Below are positions 36,283 through 45,480 of a stretch of DNA of 64,000 bases, in pieces. Both the position numbers and the translations under genes were made by a program. Position 1 is the stretch's first letter, and the number at the start of each line of letters is the position of its first letter. The stretch covers positions 124,001 to 188,000 of the forward strand of contig NZ_JACJSE010000007.1 in assembly GCF_014698045.1 (NCBI RefSeq), given 5' to 3'. The stretch comes from Aulosira sp. FACHB-615 (GTDB lineage: Bacteria > Cyanobacteriota > Cyanobacteriia > Cyanobacteriales > Nostocaceae). The notes under the pieces were generated by a model, which ran no database searches, had not been told where the DNA came from, and was given only the letters and a program-made list of their open reading frames with translations.

Positions 36283-37197
36283 ATGTGGGACTACACAGAT
36301 AAAGTATTAGAACTGTTTTACGATCCCAAGAATCAGGGAGTCATCGAAGAAACGGGTGAACCTGGAGTTAAGGTTGCAACGGGAGAAGTAGGAAGTATCG
36401 CCTGCGGTGATGCTTTAAGACTCCACCTGAAAGTAGAAGTAGAATCTGATAAGATTCTGGATGCACGTTTCCAAACCTTTGGCTGTACCAGTGCGATCGC
36501 TTCTTCGAGTGCATTGACCGAAATGGTTAAGGGTTTGACTTTAGATGAAGCCTTGAAGGTATCTAATAAAGATATTGCCAATTACCTTGGTGGCTTACCT
36601 GAAGCCAAAATGCACTGCTCAGTTATGGGTCAAGAAGCCCTAGAAGCCGCAATTTATAATTATCGTGGCATTCCTTTGGCTGCCCATGATGACGATGATG
36701 AAGGCGTTTTAATTTGCTCCTGCTTTGGTATCACTGATACAAAAATTCGCCGCGTAGTGAAAGAAAATAACCTTACGACTGCGGAGCAGGTAACAAATTA
36801 TGTCAAAGCTGGTGGCGGATGCGGTTCCTGTTTAACAAAAATTGATGATATTATTAAAGATGTAGAGCAGGAAGTCGCCACAGCCAGTAAAAACAGCATT
36901 AACGGCATAAAAGCTCCAGAAATTCTTAAATTAGGTCAAATAGCCACAGCCACAAGACCACTAACAAACGTTCAAAAGATTGCCTTAATTCAAAAAGTTC
37001 TCGACGAAGAAGTTAGACCCGTCCTGATTGCAGACGGCGGAGATGTAGAACTGTACGACATCGAAGGAAACACTGTTAAAGTCATCCTCAAAGGTGCTTG
37101 CGGTTCTTGTCCCAGCAGCACCGCCACCTTAAAGATAGCGATTGAGTCCAGACTGCGCGATCGCATCAGCAAAGACATTGTAGTAGAAGCAGTCTAA
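36283..37197 (+). CDS. nifU: Fe-S cluster scaffold NifU
   Basis: This 304-residue protein has the full three-domain NifU form. The IscU-like N-terminal domain carries scaffold cysteines in IACGDALRL, TFGCTSAIA and KMHCSVMG (to about residue 125). A BFD-like [2Fe-2S] domain has CSCFGITDTKIRRVV and GGGCGSC (about 143-185). The C-terminal Nfu domain has the CxxC in KGACGSCPSST (about 270-280). It assembles clusters from NifS sulfur and passes them to NifH and NifB. Confidence 0.97.
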   Translation: MWDYTDKVLELFYDPKNQGVIEETGEPGVKVATGEVGSIACGDALRLHLKVEVESDKILDARFQTFGCTSAIASSSALTEMVKGLTLDEALKVSNKDIANYLGGLPEAKMHCSVMGQEALEAAIYNYRGIPLAAHDDDDEGVLICSCFGITDTKIRRVVKENNLTTAEQVTNYVKAGGGCGSCLTKIDDIIKDVEQEVATASKNSINGIKAPEILKLGQIATATRPLTNVQKIALIQKVLDEEVRPVLIADGGDVELYDIEGNTVKVILKGACGSCPSSTATLKIAIESRLRDRISKDIVVEAV

Positions 37198-37450
37198 ATC
37201 AATGGTCATTTGTCATTAGTCATTGGTCATTAGGGAAATACAAATGACGAATAACGAAGGACAAATGACAACCAAAAGAACTTTCACAACTTCATAACCA
37301 ACCGAATGTACATTATGCTAACGCGATTTTCGGTAGAGCGATCGCCACCGGCGGCGTTCTACAACCACTCACAGCCATAGCTCAACAGGCGTGAGATTCT
37401 CAAACAAAAACAAAGACCCACTAACCAACCAATTGTAGGAAAAGAGAACC
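37198..37450 (+). promoter_or_regulatory. nifU-nifH spacer and nifH upstream region
   Basis: The left part holds repeated GTCATTTGTCATTAGTCATT-type sequence with a complementary ACAAATGACGAATAACG block, able to form a hairpin that could process or end the nifU transcript. The right part (37290-37440) should contain the nifH promoter. Two GCGATCGC-like octamers lie at 37338-37346. AGGAAAAGAGAACC just before the ATG is the ribosome-binding region. Confidence 0.5.
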
Positions 37451-37930
37451 ATGACTGACGAAAGAATCAGACAGATAGCTTTCTATGGTAAAGGCGGTAT
37501 CGGTAAATCTACCACCTCCCAAAACACCCTGGCAGCTATGGCAGAAATGGGTCAACGCATCATGATCGTAGGATGCGACCCTAAAGCAGACTCCACCCGT
37601 TTGATGCTCCATGCCAAAGCTCAAACCACCGTGTTACACTTGGCTGCTGAACGCGGCGCAGTAGAAGACCTCGAACTCGAAGAAGTAATGCTCACCGGTT
37701 TCCGTGGTGTTCGTTGCGTAGAGTCTGGTGGTCCAGAACCCGGTGTAGGTTGCGCTGGTCGTGGTATCATCACCGCCATTAACTTCTTAGAAGAAAACGG
37801 CGCTTACCAAGACCTAGACTTCGTTTCCTACGACGTATTAGGTGACGTTGTATGTGGTGGTTTCGCTATGCCTATCCGTGAAGGTAAAGCTGTGTTTGCT
37901 AAAGTTGTTGATGATGCAATTGAGTTATAA
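37451..37930 (+). CDS. nifH: nitrogenase iron protein NifH, 5' part (interrupted gene)
   Basis: Codons 1-146 and two bases of codon 147 (37451-37890) are true nifH: P-loop GKGGIGKS at residues 13-20, cluster ligands C101 in GVGCAGRG and C135 in DVVCGGFA, and Arg104 of the ADP-ribosylation motif. After the repeat at 37876-37890 the frame runs 12 codons into the element and stops (VFAKVVDDAIEL), so the unexcised locus gives only a 159-residue truncated protein. Joined to 45498-45945 the product is 295 residues, the normal NifH length. The dimer carries ATP-driven electrons to NifDK. In vegetative cells the gene should be silent or truncated. Confidence 0.97.
   Translation: MTDERIRQIAFYGKGGIGKSTTSQNTLAAMAEMGQRIMIVGCDPKADSTRLMLHAKAQTTVLHLAAERGAVEDLELEEVMLTGFRGVRCVESGGPEPGVGCAGRGIITAINFLEENGAYQDLDFVSYDVLGDVVCGGFAMPIREGKAVFAKVVDDAIEL
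37876..37890 (+). repeat. left 15-bp direct repeat of the nifH element
   Basis: CCGTGAAGGTAAAGC encodes part of the conserved NifH segment PIREGKAQE. It is identical to 45483-45497 and the flanking bases differ on both sides (T versus C before, T versus A after), so 15 bp is the full perfect match. Confidence 0.95.
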
Positions 37931-38161
37931 CTTTGATTTTTCCCGCCCTATTTTTTCCCTGGAAAAAGTTTAATAAACTAGTTATTTGTCTGATTATATT
38001 CTTTTGTCTACCCTATATTATCCCTTACGTCAATAGTAATACATGATTTTTGATGAATAAGTTACACAATCTGTATAACTTACGCATGAGTTATTACAAT
38101 AGAAGTTATACTTGTATAATACTTAGGCTATTAGTGTTTTCCCGAAAACTTGCTTTTATAA

Positions 38162-40849
38162 ATGGTTATCCGTACTTATCGCACACAACCTTTTGAGACA
38201 ACGCATGAAAACCGTATCTTTGATGCGTTGCTGAAAGAATTAAAACAAAACTGGGCTGATTCAGAAGAACTGTTAATCCTACTGGGAAACTTTTACTGTA
38301 ATGGTTCTGAAATAGATGCGGCTATTTTGAAAAGGAAAAGTATTACCGTCATCGACTTTAAAGACTATGGAGGAAATATCCATTTTTCTGAAAATGGAAA
38401 ATGGTTTGCAGATAATGTGGAAATTAAAGGAGGGAATAAAGAAAATCCCTATTTGCAGATTAGACATAATAAGTTTGCATTGCTTGATTTTCTGAAAGGA
38501 AGACTTAACTTACCATCCGGTAGACAACCAAATTTTGGACATATATCTGGGTTAGCATTATTTCATAAACCTATCATTTTTGATGAATTACAGTTACCAG
38601 GTACAATCTCCCCCTGGTTTCATATAGTTGATATTGATCATGTGACGGAACGAATGGCACAAATCACTAGTCGTGAAATTGATCTGACTCATCACGATTT
38701 AGAAACAATAGTGTCATTTTTTAGCATTCCTGAGTATATCCCAATAGGAAGAGGTTATAAAGCTGTTACCCCTCAGTTTAAAGACGATAATATTCCAGAG
38801 ATAGAATTACCAGAATATCTCCAATCTCCTCTGTCACAAATTAACAAATTTTTGGAATCCTCAGAAAAAATTTTAATTCTGAGTGGAATGATTGGAACTG
38901 GATTAGAAGCATTCTTCAAAGTTATTGCTCATCAAGCCTTAAGGCAAGGGAGAAATTATTCACTTTTAGCACCAAACCGTCGTATAGCTTCCCAGTATCC
39001 TGTTTCAGAAGCAGAGAGTATTTATACTTGTATTTATTCAGGAAATCCTAAAATCAAACAAGATAAAATTATTTATGAATTAATTGAAAATCGAAATAAT
39101 GACAGACATTTGTATATTATTGGTGATAGTCATTTAATTTCTGACGCAAATTTTGAAGCTAATCTTAGGCGTTATGGTAGTGGACAACTTCTTACGGATT
39201 TATGTAATTTTCTTGACCTCAATAATTCAAATAGACAAATTATTTTCATTGGTGATCCATTTCAAATCACACGGGGTAAAATTGATGAATCAGCTTTATG
39301 TTCTGAACGTGTAACCGCTATTACTGGTTGTCCAGTCAAAACAGTTTATCTTGAGTATATTGCTCCTGAAAATCAGAATAGTTTGCTTATTAAAAATTCT
39401 TTAGAAGTCGCAAGTAGCATAAGAGATAAAAATTTTAATTATCTTCATATAATGACAGATAATTTACAGTGTCTAGCATCACCAAAAGAAAAAGAGGAGA
39501 AGTATAAATTAGTAACGTCTTTGTTTGACCAAGAATCAAACTCCACTAAGTTTTTAGCTTACTCTCATGTAAAAGTAAACGAAATTAATAATTGGATTCG
39601 GCAAAAATTTTTTCAAAGGGATCATAATATAGCCTGTGGAGACATCGTTAATATCCATAATAGTTTTTTTGTGAAAAATGATGATATTCCAGATAGTTCA
39701 ATTTATGTTCCAAATGATTCTTTCGCAGAAGTTATAAAAATTAAAGAAGATATTCAGCCATTAATACAACCCCTCAAAGGGAGAGATGAGCCAATTAAAG
39801 TTAACTTTATTCATCTTCGAGTACGCTTACTTCATAATAATCAAGAGATAGAGTTTCTGTGCTTAAAAGACTATTTATACGCTGAAAAACCTGAAATAGA
39901 TAAAGATACTCTTTTAGCACTTTACATTTCTGCAAAGACAAGGTTTAAGCAGTTGCAGAATTTAGAAACAACAAACATAGAAGAATCAGACTATGAAGAG
40001 TCAGTTGCTTTAGCTAATTTTTTGCGAGGTGATCCTTACTTGAACGCAGCACAGTTGAGATTTGGATATGCACTAACAGTTAATCGAGCGCAAGGGCAGA
40101 AATTTAGGACTGTAATTGCAAATATGGATACTAATCAAGGAAAAACAAATGAGACTTATTTTCGTTGGGTTTATACTTTGTTTTCTATAGCCAATGATAA
40201 ACTAATTTTATCAAATATTCCCTCAATAACACCTTTTGACAGAGCAATATGGGATGCTAGTAATAGCAAGATTGATTCTATTTATCCCTGTAATTTTATA
40301 GAGTTTGATCCTAATGCTGAAATAGGTATAGAGAATATTATAGAGTTTGATATTCCAGAAGTAGCGTTGAGAAATTTTTATTGGTATATCAAAAAGAAGT
40401 TAGATGCTCAAGGTATCAAAATCACATCTTACAATCATCACAATTACCAGGAAATTTATAGTTTTGAGGCAGAAAACGTCACAGCATATTGCTCAATACG
40501 CTTTTATTATAATGGAAAATATCAAATCAGTAGAGCCGAAACAATAAAGTCTGATCCTCCTGATTTTGCCGAGAAAGTACGTAATTTTATTTCATCGGAA
40601 ATTGTATGTGCTACTAAAATTCAACAAGATATATATAAATTAATCCAGAATAAATTAGATAAATATAAAATTTTAATTCAAGCAATAGAGCATAATAATT
40701 ATGAAGAGATTTATTACTTAACTTCAAAAAATAGTAATCTAAAATTAAAAATTACCTATGATGGAGATGGATTTATAACAAGGTTATCTCCATTGAAATA
40801 TTCAAACAATGAAATTATGGAAGCGGTTCGTATAGCCTTGGAAATTTAG
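38162..40849 (+). CDS. NERD-domain protein with degenerate SF1 helicase-like region
   Basis: This 895-residue protein has an N-terminal NERD nuclease-like domain (about residues 10-115; SEIDAAILKRKSITVIDFKDYGG carries Asp and the D-x-K type motif). A superfamily-1 helicase-like region follows. Its P-loop position reads LSGMIGTGLEAFF (about 238-250), lacking the Lys-Ser/Thr of a working Walker A. The Walker B position reads YIIGDSHLIS, lacking Glu. Motif III-like IFIGDPFQITRG (about 361-372) and motif VI-like LTVNRAQGQKF (about 638-648) remain. The C-terminal 200 residues hold two similar segments with YNHHNYQEIYSFEAEN and EHNNYEEIYYLTSKN. It is probably a DNA-binding or defence-type protein without ATPase activity. 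The next gene starts 2 bp later. Confidence 0.7.
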   Translation: MVIRTYRTQPFETTHENRIFDALLKELKQNWADSEELLILLGNFYCNGSEIDAAILKRKSITVIDFKDYGGNIHFSENGKWFADNVEIKGGNKENPYLQIRHNKFALLDFLKGRLNLPSGRQPNFGHISGLALFHKPIIFDELQLPGTISPWFHIVDIDHVTERMAQITSREIDLTHHDLETIVSFFSIPEYIPIGRGYKAVTPQFKDDNIPEIELPEYLQSPLSQINKFLESSEKILILSGMIGTGLEAFFKVIAHQALRQGRNYSLLAPNRRIASQYPVSEAESIYTCIYSGNPKIKQDKIIYELIENRNNDRHLYIIGDSHLISDANFEANLRRYGSGQLLTDLCNFLDLNNSNRQIIFIGDPFQITRGKIDESALCSERVTAITGCPVKTVYLEYIAPENQNSLLIKNSLEVASSIRDKNFNYLHIMTDNLQCLASPKEKEEKYKLVTSLFDQESNSTKFLAYSHVKVNEINNWIRQKFFQRDHNIACGDIVNIHNSFFVKNDDIPDSSIYVPNDSFAEVIKIKEDIQPLIQPLKGRDEPIKVNFIHLRVRLLHNNQEIEFLCLKDYLYAEKPEIDKDTLLALYISAKTRFKQLQNLETTNIEESDYEESVALANFLRGDPYLNAAQLRFGYALTVNRAQGQKFRTVIANMDTNQGKTNETYFRWVYTLFSIANDKLILSNIPSITPFDRAIWDASNSKIDSIYPCNFIEFDPNAEIGIENIIEFDIPEVALRNFYWYIKKKLDAQGIKITSYNHHNYQEIYSFEAENVTAYCSIRFYYNGKYQISRAETIKSDPPDFAEKVRNFISSEIVCATKIQQDIYKLIQNKLDKYKILIQAIEHNNYEEIYYLTSKNSNLKLKITYDGDGFITRLSPLKYSNNEIMEAVRIALEI

Positions 40850-40851
40850 TC

Positions 40852-42480
40852 ATGCAACCATATCAAGAAGTTACAGCTTTAAGAAAAGAAGGGTGTTTAG
40901 AAGAAGCTTATTCAAGAGGATATGAGCTACTGAAAGAATATCCAGAAGATGAAAAATTACGTAATAGTATTGGCTGGGTTCTTTATGAAAAAATCAAAAA
41001 TATAGTTAATTTAGCACATCAACCTAAAACAACCATTAGTGAAAAGCACAGTGAAGAGATTAGGCAAATTCTCAGAAAGTATGCGGCTCTCAAACTATCT
41101 CGACCTGATCTTCTTTTTAGTCTTTTATTGGCTCAAACTATTAGGTTTCCAAAGGAGCTAGAATTTTTTCCCAAGTTTATGCAGTGGGCTGGGATTGAAA
41201 GTTTCAGGATAGAAGACTACCGTGTAGAAAAGCAAAGCGATAAGATATTTGAACCTTTGATTGAAAAAGCAGCAAGGGAAACAGGAAAAATTGCTCAAGG
41301 TTGGAAAGGAGATTCTGATCTGCAAGAGTTTTCCATCTTACTAATCAATAATGCACTTTTGCAAGCAGAAGTTCAAAAGCCTGAATGGTTGCACTATCAT
41401 AAAGCTTTATTACTGAAACAGTTAGGTCGATTAGAAGAAGCTAAAACTCTTTTGCTATCATTTATTCAAGTAAAACGTAATGAATTTTGGGCTTGGCGTG
41501 CGTTGGGTAAGGTTGTAGAAAATTCTGATACCTCACTAGCCTTGGCTCTTTATGCAAAAGCTTGCTTAACTTGTAATGATTTGAATTTTGGTGTTGGTGT
41601 CTTTGAGGATCTCAGCCGACTTGCTGCTCATGAAGGTAAAATATCCTTAGCAAAATGGGCTGCTGATCAAGCTTTTACTACTCGTAATCAGAACCAATGG
41701 AAAATTCCTCAGTCGCTGCGTGAGTTATTAGAGGCTGATTGGTACTCACAGGCAAAAGTTATTATCTCTGCAAAAGAAGTTTTATTAGACTTAGCTGCTG
41801 ATGCAGAGAAAGTAATTTGGGTAAATTGTCCACGTTATAGTGCTAACTTCCTTGGTATATTTACAACCCAAAGTGGTAAGCAAATGGCCAAATTTGGGTT
41901 ATTATCTAACAGATGTTCTCAAGAATTAGCCAGTCCAGCACGAGGGTTGCTCAATAACGTAAATCTTGAAATCGGTGAGCCAGTCACAGTAACCGTTGAT
42001 GAAACTGATGAACATCGAACTGTAGTTTTGATGGAAAAACGTCAGTCAGGTATTCATTTTGATCAGTTAGAGCGTATCTATGGAATTGTTGATCACCATC
42101 ACGAAGGAAAAGCTTTTATTTACTTAAATCCACAAAAGCAATTTACACTCACATACACTGATTTTCCGGTTATACAAACTATGAAACCTGGAATGTCTAT
42201 AGAAATGATATGTGCAAGACACCGCGATCGCATTAATCCGTACCAAATATTTGCAGTTTCTTTTCGCCAAACAGAAAATATTTCTCTTGTGGTTGGCGTT
42301 TTGCGGTTACATCCAAATGGATTTGGTTTTGTTGGAGATGCTTTTGTTTCACCTGAGTTAGCTAGTCAGTTGAAGGATGGACAAGAAATACATCTGATTG
42401 TGGCGAAAAAATTAGATAAGAGGAAAAATCAACTAGGATGGAAAGCGATCGCACTACTCACCTACGAGCCTAAGTGCTGA
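40852..42480 (+). CDS. TPR-like protein with C-terminal OB/cold-shock-like domain
   Basis: This 542-residue protein starts 2 bp after the NERD-helicase-like gene, so the two form a unit. The N-terminal 270 residues are helical with TPR-like features (EVTALRKEGCLEEAYSRGYELL; KALLLKQLGRLEEAKTLLLSF; AWRALGKVVENSDTSLALALY). The middle contains an OB-like stretch (about 320-400). The C-terminus has GVLRLHPNGFGFVGDAFVSP, resembling a cold-shock or S1-type nucleic-acid-binding fold. The role is unknown; a regulatory or RNA-binding partner of the upstream protein is inferred. Its 3' end overlaps the convergent toxin gene by 27 bp. Confidence 0.65.
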   Translation: MQPYQEVTALRKEGCLEEAYSRGYELLKEYPEDEKLRNSIGWVLYEKIKNIVNLAHQPKTTISEKHSEEIRQILRKYAALKLSRPDLLFSLLLAQTIRFPKELEFFPKFMQWAGIESFRIEDYRVEKQSDKIFEPLIEKAARETGKIAQGWKGDSDLQEFSILLINNALLQAEVQKPEWLHYHKALLLKQLGRLEEAKTLLLSFIQVKRNEFWAWRALGKVVENSDTSLALALYAKACLTCNDLNFGVGVFEDLSRLAAHEGKISLAKWAADQAFTTRNQNQWKIPQSLRELLEADWYSQAKVIISAKEVLLDLAADAEKVIWVNCPRYSANFLGIFTTQSGKQMAKFGLLSNRCSQELASPARGLLNNVNLEIGEPVTVTVDETDEHRTVVLMEKRQSGIHFDQLERIYGIVDHHHEGKAFIYLNPQKQFTLTYTDFPVIQTMKPGMSIEMICARHRDRINPYQIFAVSFRQTENISLVVGVLRLHPNGFGFVGDAFVSPELASQLKDGQEIHLIVAKKLDKRKNQLGWKAIALLTYEPKC

Positions 42481-42939
42481 CTCTAAAACTTGTGTACTCA
42501 CTCTGAATCCCACCTGAATCAGTTGTTCAAAAATTGGTCTAGCAGCTTCTACCCTACCTTTTTGTTTCGCTAGTAAAATCACACCTAAAGTTCCCCTGGT
42601 CAGCATCCCTAAAGCAAGTGCGGCTATTTTTGCAGCGCGATCGTCTAAAATTGCTTCATAGCCTGGGTTGTTATGTATCCAGGTAAGAACTTGACTTTCT
42701 CCCAAACCAAGATCCCATGCTGCAATCATGGGTTCAATTTGTTCTACATCTCGAACATAGCCAGATCCTTCATTCAAAATCCAGAGTTTTGCCGGGTCAT
42801 TATCTGGTGCAACGCAGATTTCCCGAACCACACCACTAGGAATAATAACTTCATCGCAGAGTTCAAACAGCAGATGAACCTGATTAATCTTAGTAAGTAC
42901 AATCAATGGCGAAGAATTTACAACCCATCGTCTAGTCAC
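42454..42939 (-). CDS. DUF3368 (PIN-like) toxin
   Basis: This 161-residue protein begins RRWVVNSSPLIVLTKI and contains YEAILDDRAAKIAALALGM and RGTLGVILLAKQKGRV, the DUF3368 pattern, a PIN-like ribonuclease family that acts as toxin. The usual first acidic residue of the PIN active site (ASPLI preceded by D) is Asn here (VVNSSPLI), so activity may be altered; the DD pair later is kept. It overlaps the antitoxin stop by 8 bp. The role in the element would be addiction or stabilisation. Confidence 0.8.
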   Translation of the reverse strand: MTRRWVVNSSPLIVLTKINQVHLLFELCDEVIIPSGVVREICVAPDNDPAKLWILNEGSGYVRDVEQIEPMIAAWDLGLGESQVLTWIHNNPGYEAILDDRAAKIAALALGMLTRGTLGVILLAKQKGRVEAARPIFEQLIQVGFRVSTQVLESALRLVGE

Positions 42940-43186
42940 GCTCTAACTCCTCGGCTAATTCTTCGGGAGTTACTTGGAAAGGTGAAACATTATAGCGATG
43001 CAATGCTTCTAGAAACTGATGGCGACTCACTCCAGCAATTTCCGCAGCTTTAGATTGAGAAAGCATCCCAACCTCATACCATTTGACAGCCGCAGCTAAA
43101 CGCATTTCCTGAACAAAAGTTTCTGGGTTACTGCGGAGAGCAGAAAACACATCATTTGGCAGTTCAATACTAATTTGTATGGTCAT
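42932..43186 (-). CDS. UPF0175-family antitoxin
   Basis: This 84-residue protein has an MTIQISIELPNDVF start and LAAAVKWYEVGMLSQSKAAE followed by IAGVSRHQFLEALHRYN, a helix-turn-helix-like region typical of UPF0175 antitoxins. It is encoded directly upstream of, and overlapping, the DUF3368 gene, the standard pair order. It probably binds the toxin and represses the operon. Confidence 0.85.
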   Translation of the reverse strand: MTIQISIELPNDVFSALRSNPETFVQEMRLAAAVKWYEVGMLSQSKAAEIAGVSRHQFLEALHRYNVSPFQVTPEELAEELERD

Positions 43187-43228
43187 AGATTCAGTTCAGG
43201 TTACAGATTTTTATTAAGCTAACATCTA

Positions 43229-43831
43229 TCATCCATTTTGCAGCATCCAAACTAACATACCCACAATCTCTTCCACTGGTGGGAGGGGATAATCTAGCAA
43301 ATCGATAGTTACTAAATCATTTTCTAGCTTGAGAAATCGCCACTGTGTACCACTGCTAATCGAACCATAAATAGTCGCAATTGAACGATTTTTTGCTGCA
43401 TTAAATCTTTGTGCAGCCACCATCTCTGCAATACATTGTCCAAACCCAGTTCTTAAATCAGCCTTTTTTGCTTCAACAAGTACAAGTACAGGTGCTTCTA
43501 TTTCTAATACTTCAGTGGAACGACTTAATAAAAAATCACACATTCCATTAAGTCCAACTGATTCATCAACTGTAAAATCTTCACCCGAAAATAAGCTAAT
43601 TTGCCGATTTAATATCCTTCTTACTTCTAACAATATTGGATAAATAATACCTTCTGAACGTGCTTTTTCACTAGCAGAAGAAGCAAGTGGTATACTTTCT
43701 TCCAGATACGCCTTTAACGTAGTCGATACCTCGATTTTATCGATTTCAGGAATAAAACGTCCGCCTTCCTGTGTTTTTAGCCCAAAAGCTTCTTTAACCT
43801 TACTAATATTAGTAAATTGACTATAAGGCAT
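43229..43831 (-). CDS. PD-(D/E)xK nuclease-like protein, unknown family
   Basis: This 200-residue protein contains GMCDFLLSR (Asp99) and, about 20 residues on, VLVEAKKADL (Glu120, Lys122) and GQCIAEMVAAQRF (Gln132). The D, ExK and Q spacing is that of a PD-(D/E)xK nuclease core, the pattern also seen in restriction and Holliday-type enzymes. The N-terminus (MPYSQFTNISKVKEAFGL) and the C-terminus (IYGSISSGTQWRFLKLE) are shared with a shorter protein at 62575-62895. It stands alone between the toxin-antitoxin pair and the recombinase. Catalysis is inferred only from motifs. Confidence 0.7.
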   Translation of the reverse strand: MPYSQFTNISKVKEAFGLKTQEGGRFIPEIDKIEVSTTLKAYLEESIPLASSASEKARSEGIIYPILLEVRRILNRQISLFSGEDFTVDESVGLNGMCDFLLSRSTEVLEIEAPVLVLVEAKKADLRTGFGQCIAEMVAAQRFNAAKNRSIATIYGSISSGTQWRFLKLENDLVTIDLLDYPLPPVEEIVGMLVWMLQNG

Positions 43832-43946
43832 AATTAATAAAATTCCTTATCTTAAATTTATTTGATTTATTCCTTTGGATATTTGCCATAAAAAATTAAC
43901 CCCGTTACCAACAATTATATCGGAACTTGGCTTGCCCGATACATAT

Positions 43947-45374
43947 TTAATTTATTATCCGTATTAACTCTTGATTTTCTATTTGTAACCGCAATTTCTC
44001 ATTTTCTAATCTCAATTTCTCATTTTCCTGATGAAGTTCAATCACCATATCTTGTAATTCTTGCACCTTAGACTTTTTCTTAATCGCCTCTTCAATAGCA
44101 ACCTTGCGATTTTCCAAACTGAACCATTTTTGATAAATGGATGTGTGCATATTCACAGAATGACCCAAATTATCAGCAGCAGCTTTAATTGGTATTCCCA
44201 TTAAATGCGCCCGAATTGCCCAAGCATGGCGTAAATCATAGGGTTGAAAAGGAATACCGACAAATCTAAACCATCTATCTGTACCATGCCGAGCAGAATT
44301 GATTTGTTTACTGGAAATTTTATCTATAATCTTCGCTTTTAGTAACTCAATTGCTTCTGTATCTGTTTTTAAATTAAAAATCTCCACCCAACGGGGATAT
44401 AAAGGTAAAGCTTCCCTTTCCCCTGTTTTACATTCTTCATTCACACGCCAAGTATTCATTGTATTATCTGATGATAACCACCAATCTAAATCAGGATTGA
44501 GAAAAATTTCTCTAGGTCTTAATCCATAGGTAGCTAACATTCCATATACCCAACGCCATAACTTCCAATTACTTCTATCTTCCCTTGTCAGCAATTTACT
44601 GGGACGATTCAGGGCATAATTCTCAAACTTGAGATATTCCTGTTCTATTTCTGCATCAGTAGGTATATCACGCTTGCGGGTAGAACTAGGTTTTATTTTC
44701 AGATTACTTAATTCTGGAACTTCCAAACCAGAACACTTACACAAAACCCTAATAACTTTAATTAACTCATTTTTGACACTATCAGATGAATTACAACAGT
44801 TTACAGCTTCAATAAAATTGGCATTGTTTGCTAGTTTATCCTTGGGCAAATGCGTTTGAGCAATATAGCGATAACTATTAAATGTATTTTCACTTCTCAA
44901 AGTACGTTTTCGAGTTTGGAAATAATTATTCTCGAAATCTGCAATCAAATCACCAATTGTTTTTCCTATAGTTTTTTTGTGCGTTTTGCCTAAGTATTTA
45001 TCATTCCATTGAAATTGTTTTCTTGCTATTAGCTTTCCTAACTCATGGGCTTCTTCTTCCGCAGTATTTAATCCATCAAAATTAAACGGAATACCCAAAG
45101 AAATGTCGTATTGCTTTGTTCCTATACCGTTCTTATCAATATCTCCTGGTTTAATGGGTAGGGTAGTTCTCAGTTGTAGTGCTTTACCAGATTTTCTGAC
45201 GGAAACATTGACCCTAGCAGCTTTTAGTCTAGCATTGACCGCCTTTAACTCGATTGCCAATTTTTCCGCCAGGTGATTTTCTTGATTTGTGACTGCTTGC
45301 ATTCTGCCTAAATATCCTCCATCAGTGATGGCTGTTTGTTGAAAATCGGCAAATGCTTCCTGTGTTCTGTTCAT
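43947..45374 (-). CDS. XisA/XisC-like site-specific tyrosine recombinase
   Basis: This 475-residue protein has a C-terminal phage-integrase-type catalytic domain. Arg286 is in ATYGLRPREI, Lys317 in ECKTGER, Tyr379 and Arg382 in PYDLRHAW, His405 in DNLGHSVNMH, and Tyr414 in TSIYQKWF is the probable nucleophile. The usual His of the H-x-x-R box is Tyr379, a deviation also known from the nifD and hupL element excisases XisA and XisC. A coiled-coil tail (about 430-475) follows the catalytic domain. Its start lies 108 bp from the right 15-bp repeat, as expected for the excisase that restores nifH in heterocysts. Confidence 0.9.
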   Translation of the reverse strand: MNRTQEAFADFQQTAITDGGYLGRMQAVTNQENHLAEKLAIELKAVNARLKAARVNVSVRKSGKALQLRTTLPIKPGDIDKNGIGTKQYDISLGIPFNFDGLNTAEEEAHELGKLIARKQFQWNDKYLGKTHKKTIGKTIGDLIADFENNYFQTRKRTLRSENTFNSYRYIAQTHLPKDKLANNANFIEAVNCCNSSDSVKNELIKVIRVLCKCSGLEVPELSNLKIKPSSTRKRDIPTDAEIEQEYLKFENYALNRPSKLLTREDRSNWKLWRWVYGMLATYGLRPREIFLNPDLDWWLSSDNTMNTWRVNEECKTGEREALPLYPRWVEIFNLKTDTEAIELLKAKIIDKISSKQINSARHGTDRWFRFVGIPFQPYDLRHAWAIRAHLMGIPIKAAADNLGHSVNMHTSIYQKWFSLENRKVAIEEAIKKKSKVQELQDMVIELHQENEKLRLENEKLRLQIENQELIRIIN

Positions 45375-45460
45375 ACCCTATATTTACCCTAATAAAAAAA
45401 CTGTCCATCATTGACATTGATGACAGCAAACATTGTTAAAAATGAACATTTTAAGCTATT

Positions 45461-45480
45461 AAGAGCATATCACTGCTCTT
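45461..45480. promoter_or_regulatory. inverted repeat beside the right recombination core
   Basis: AAGAGCA and TGCTCTT form a perfect 7-bp inverted repeat with a 6-base spacer, ending 2 bp before the right 15-bp core repeat. It may be an accessory recombinase or directionality-factor site, or part of the crossover structure. The left end shows no equivalent at the same distance. Confidence 0.4.

Noticed and set aside
37451..37930. nifH as a truncated pseudogene
   Set aside because: The missing 3' part is present 7.6 kb away, the junctions carry a perfect 15-bp repeat and the join is exactly in frame, so this is an interrupted rather than decayed gene.
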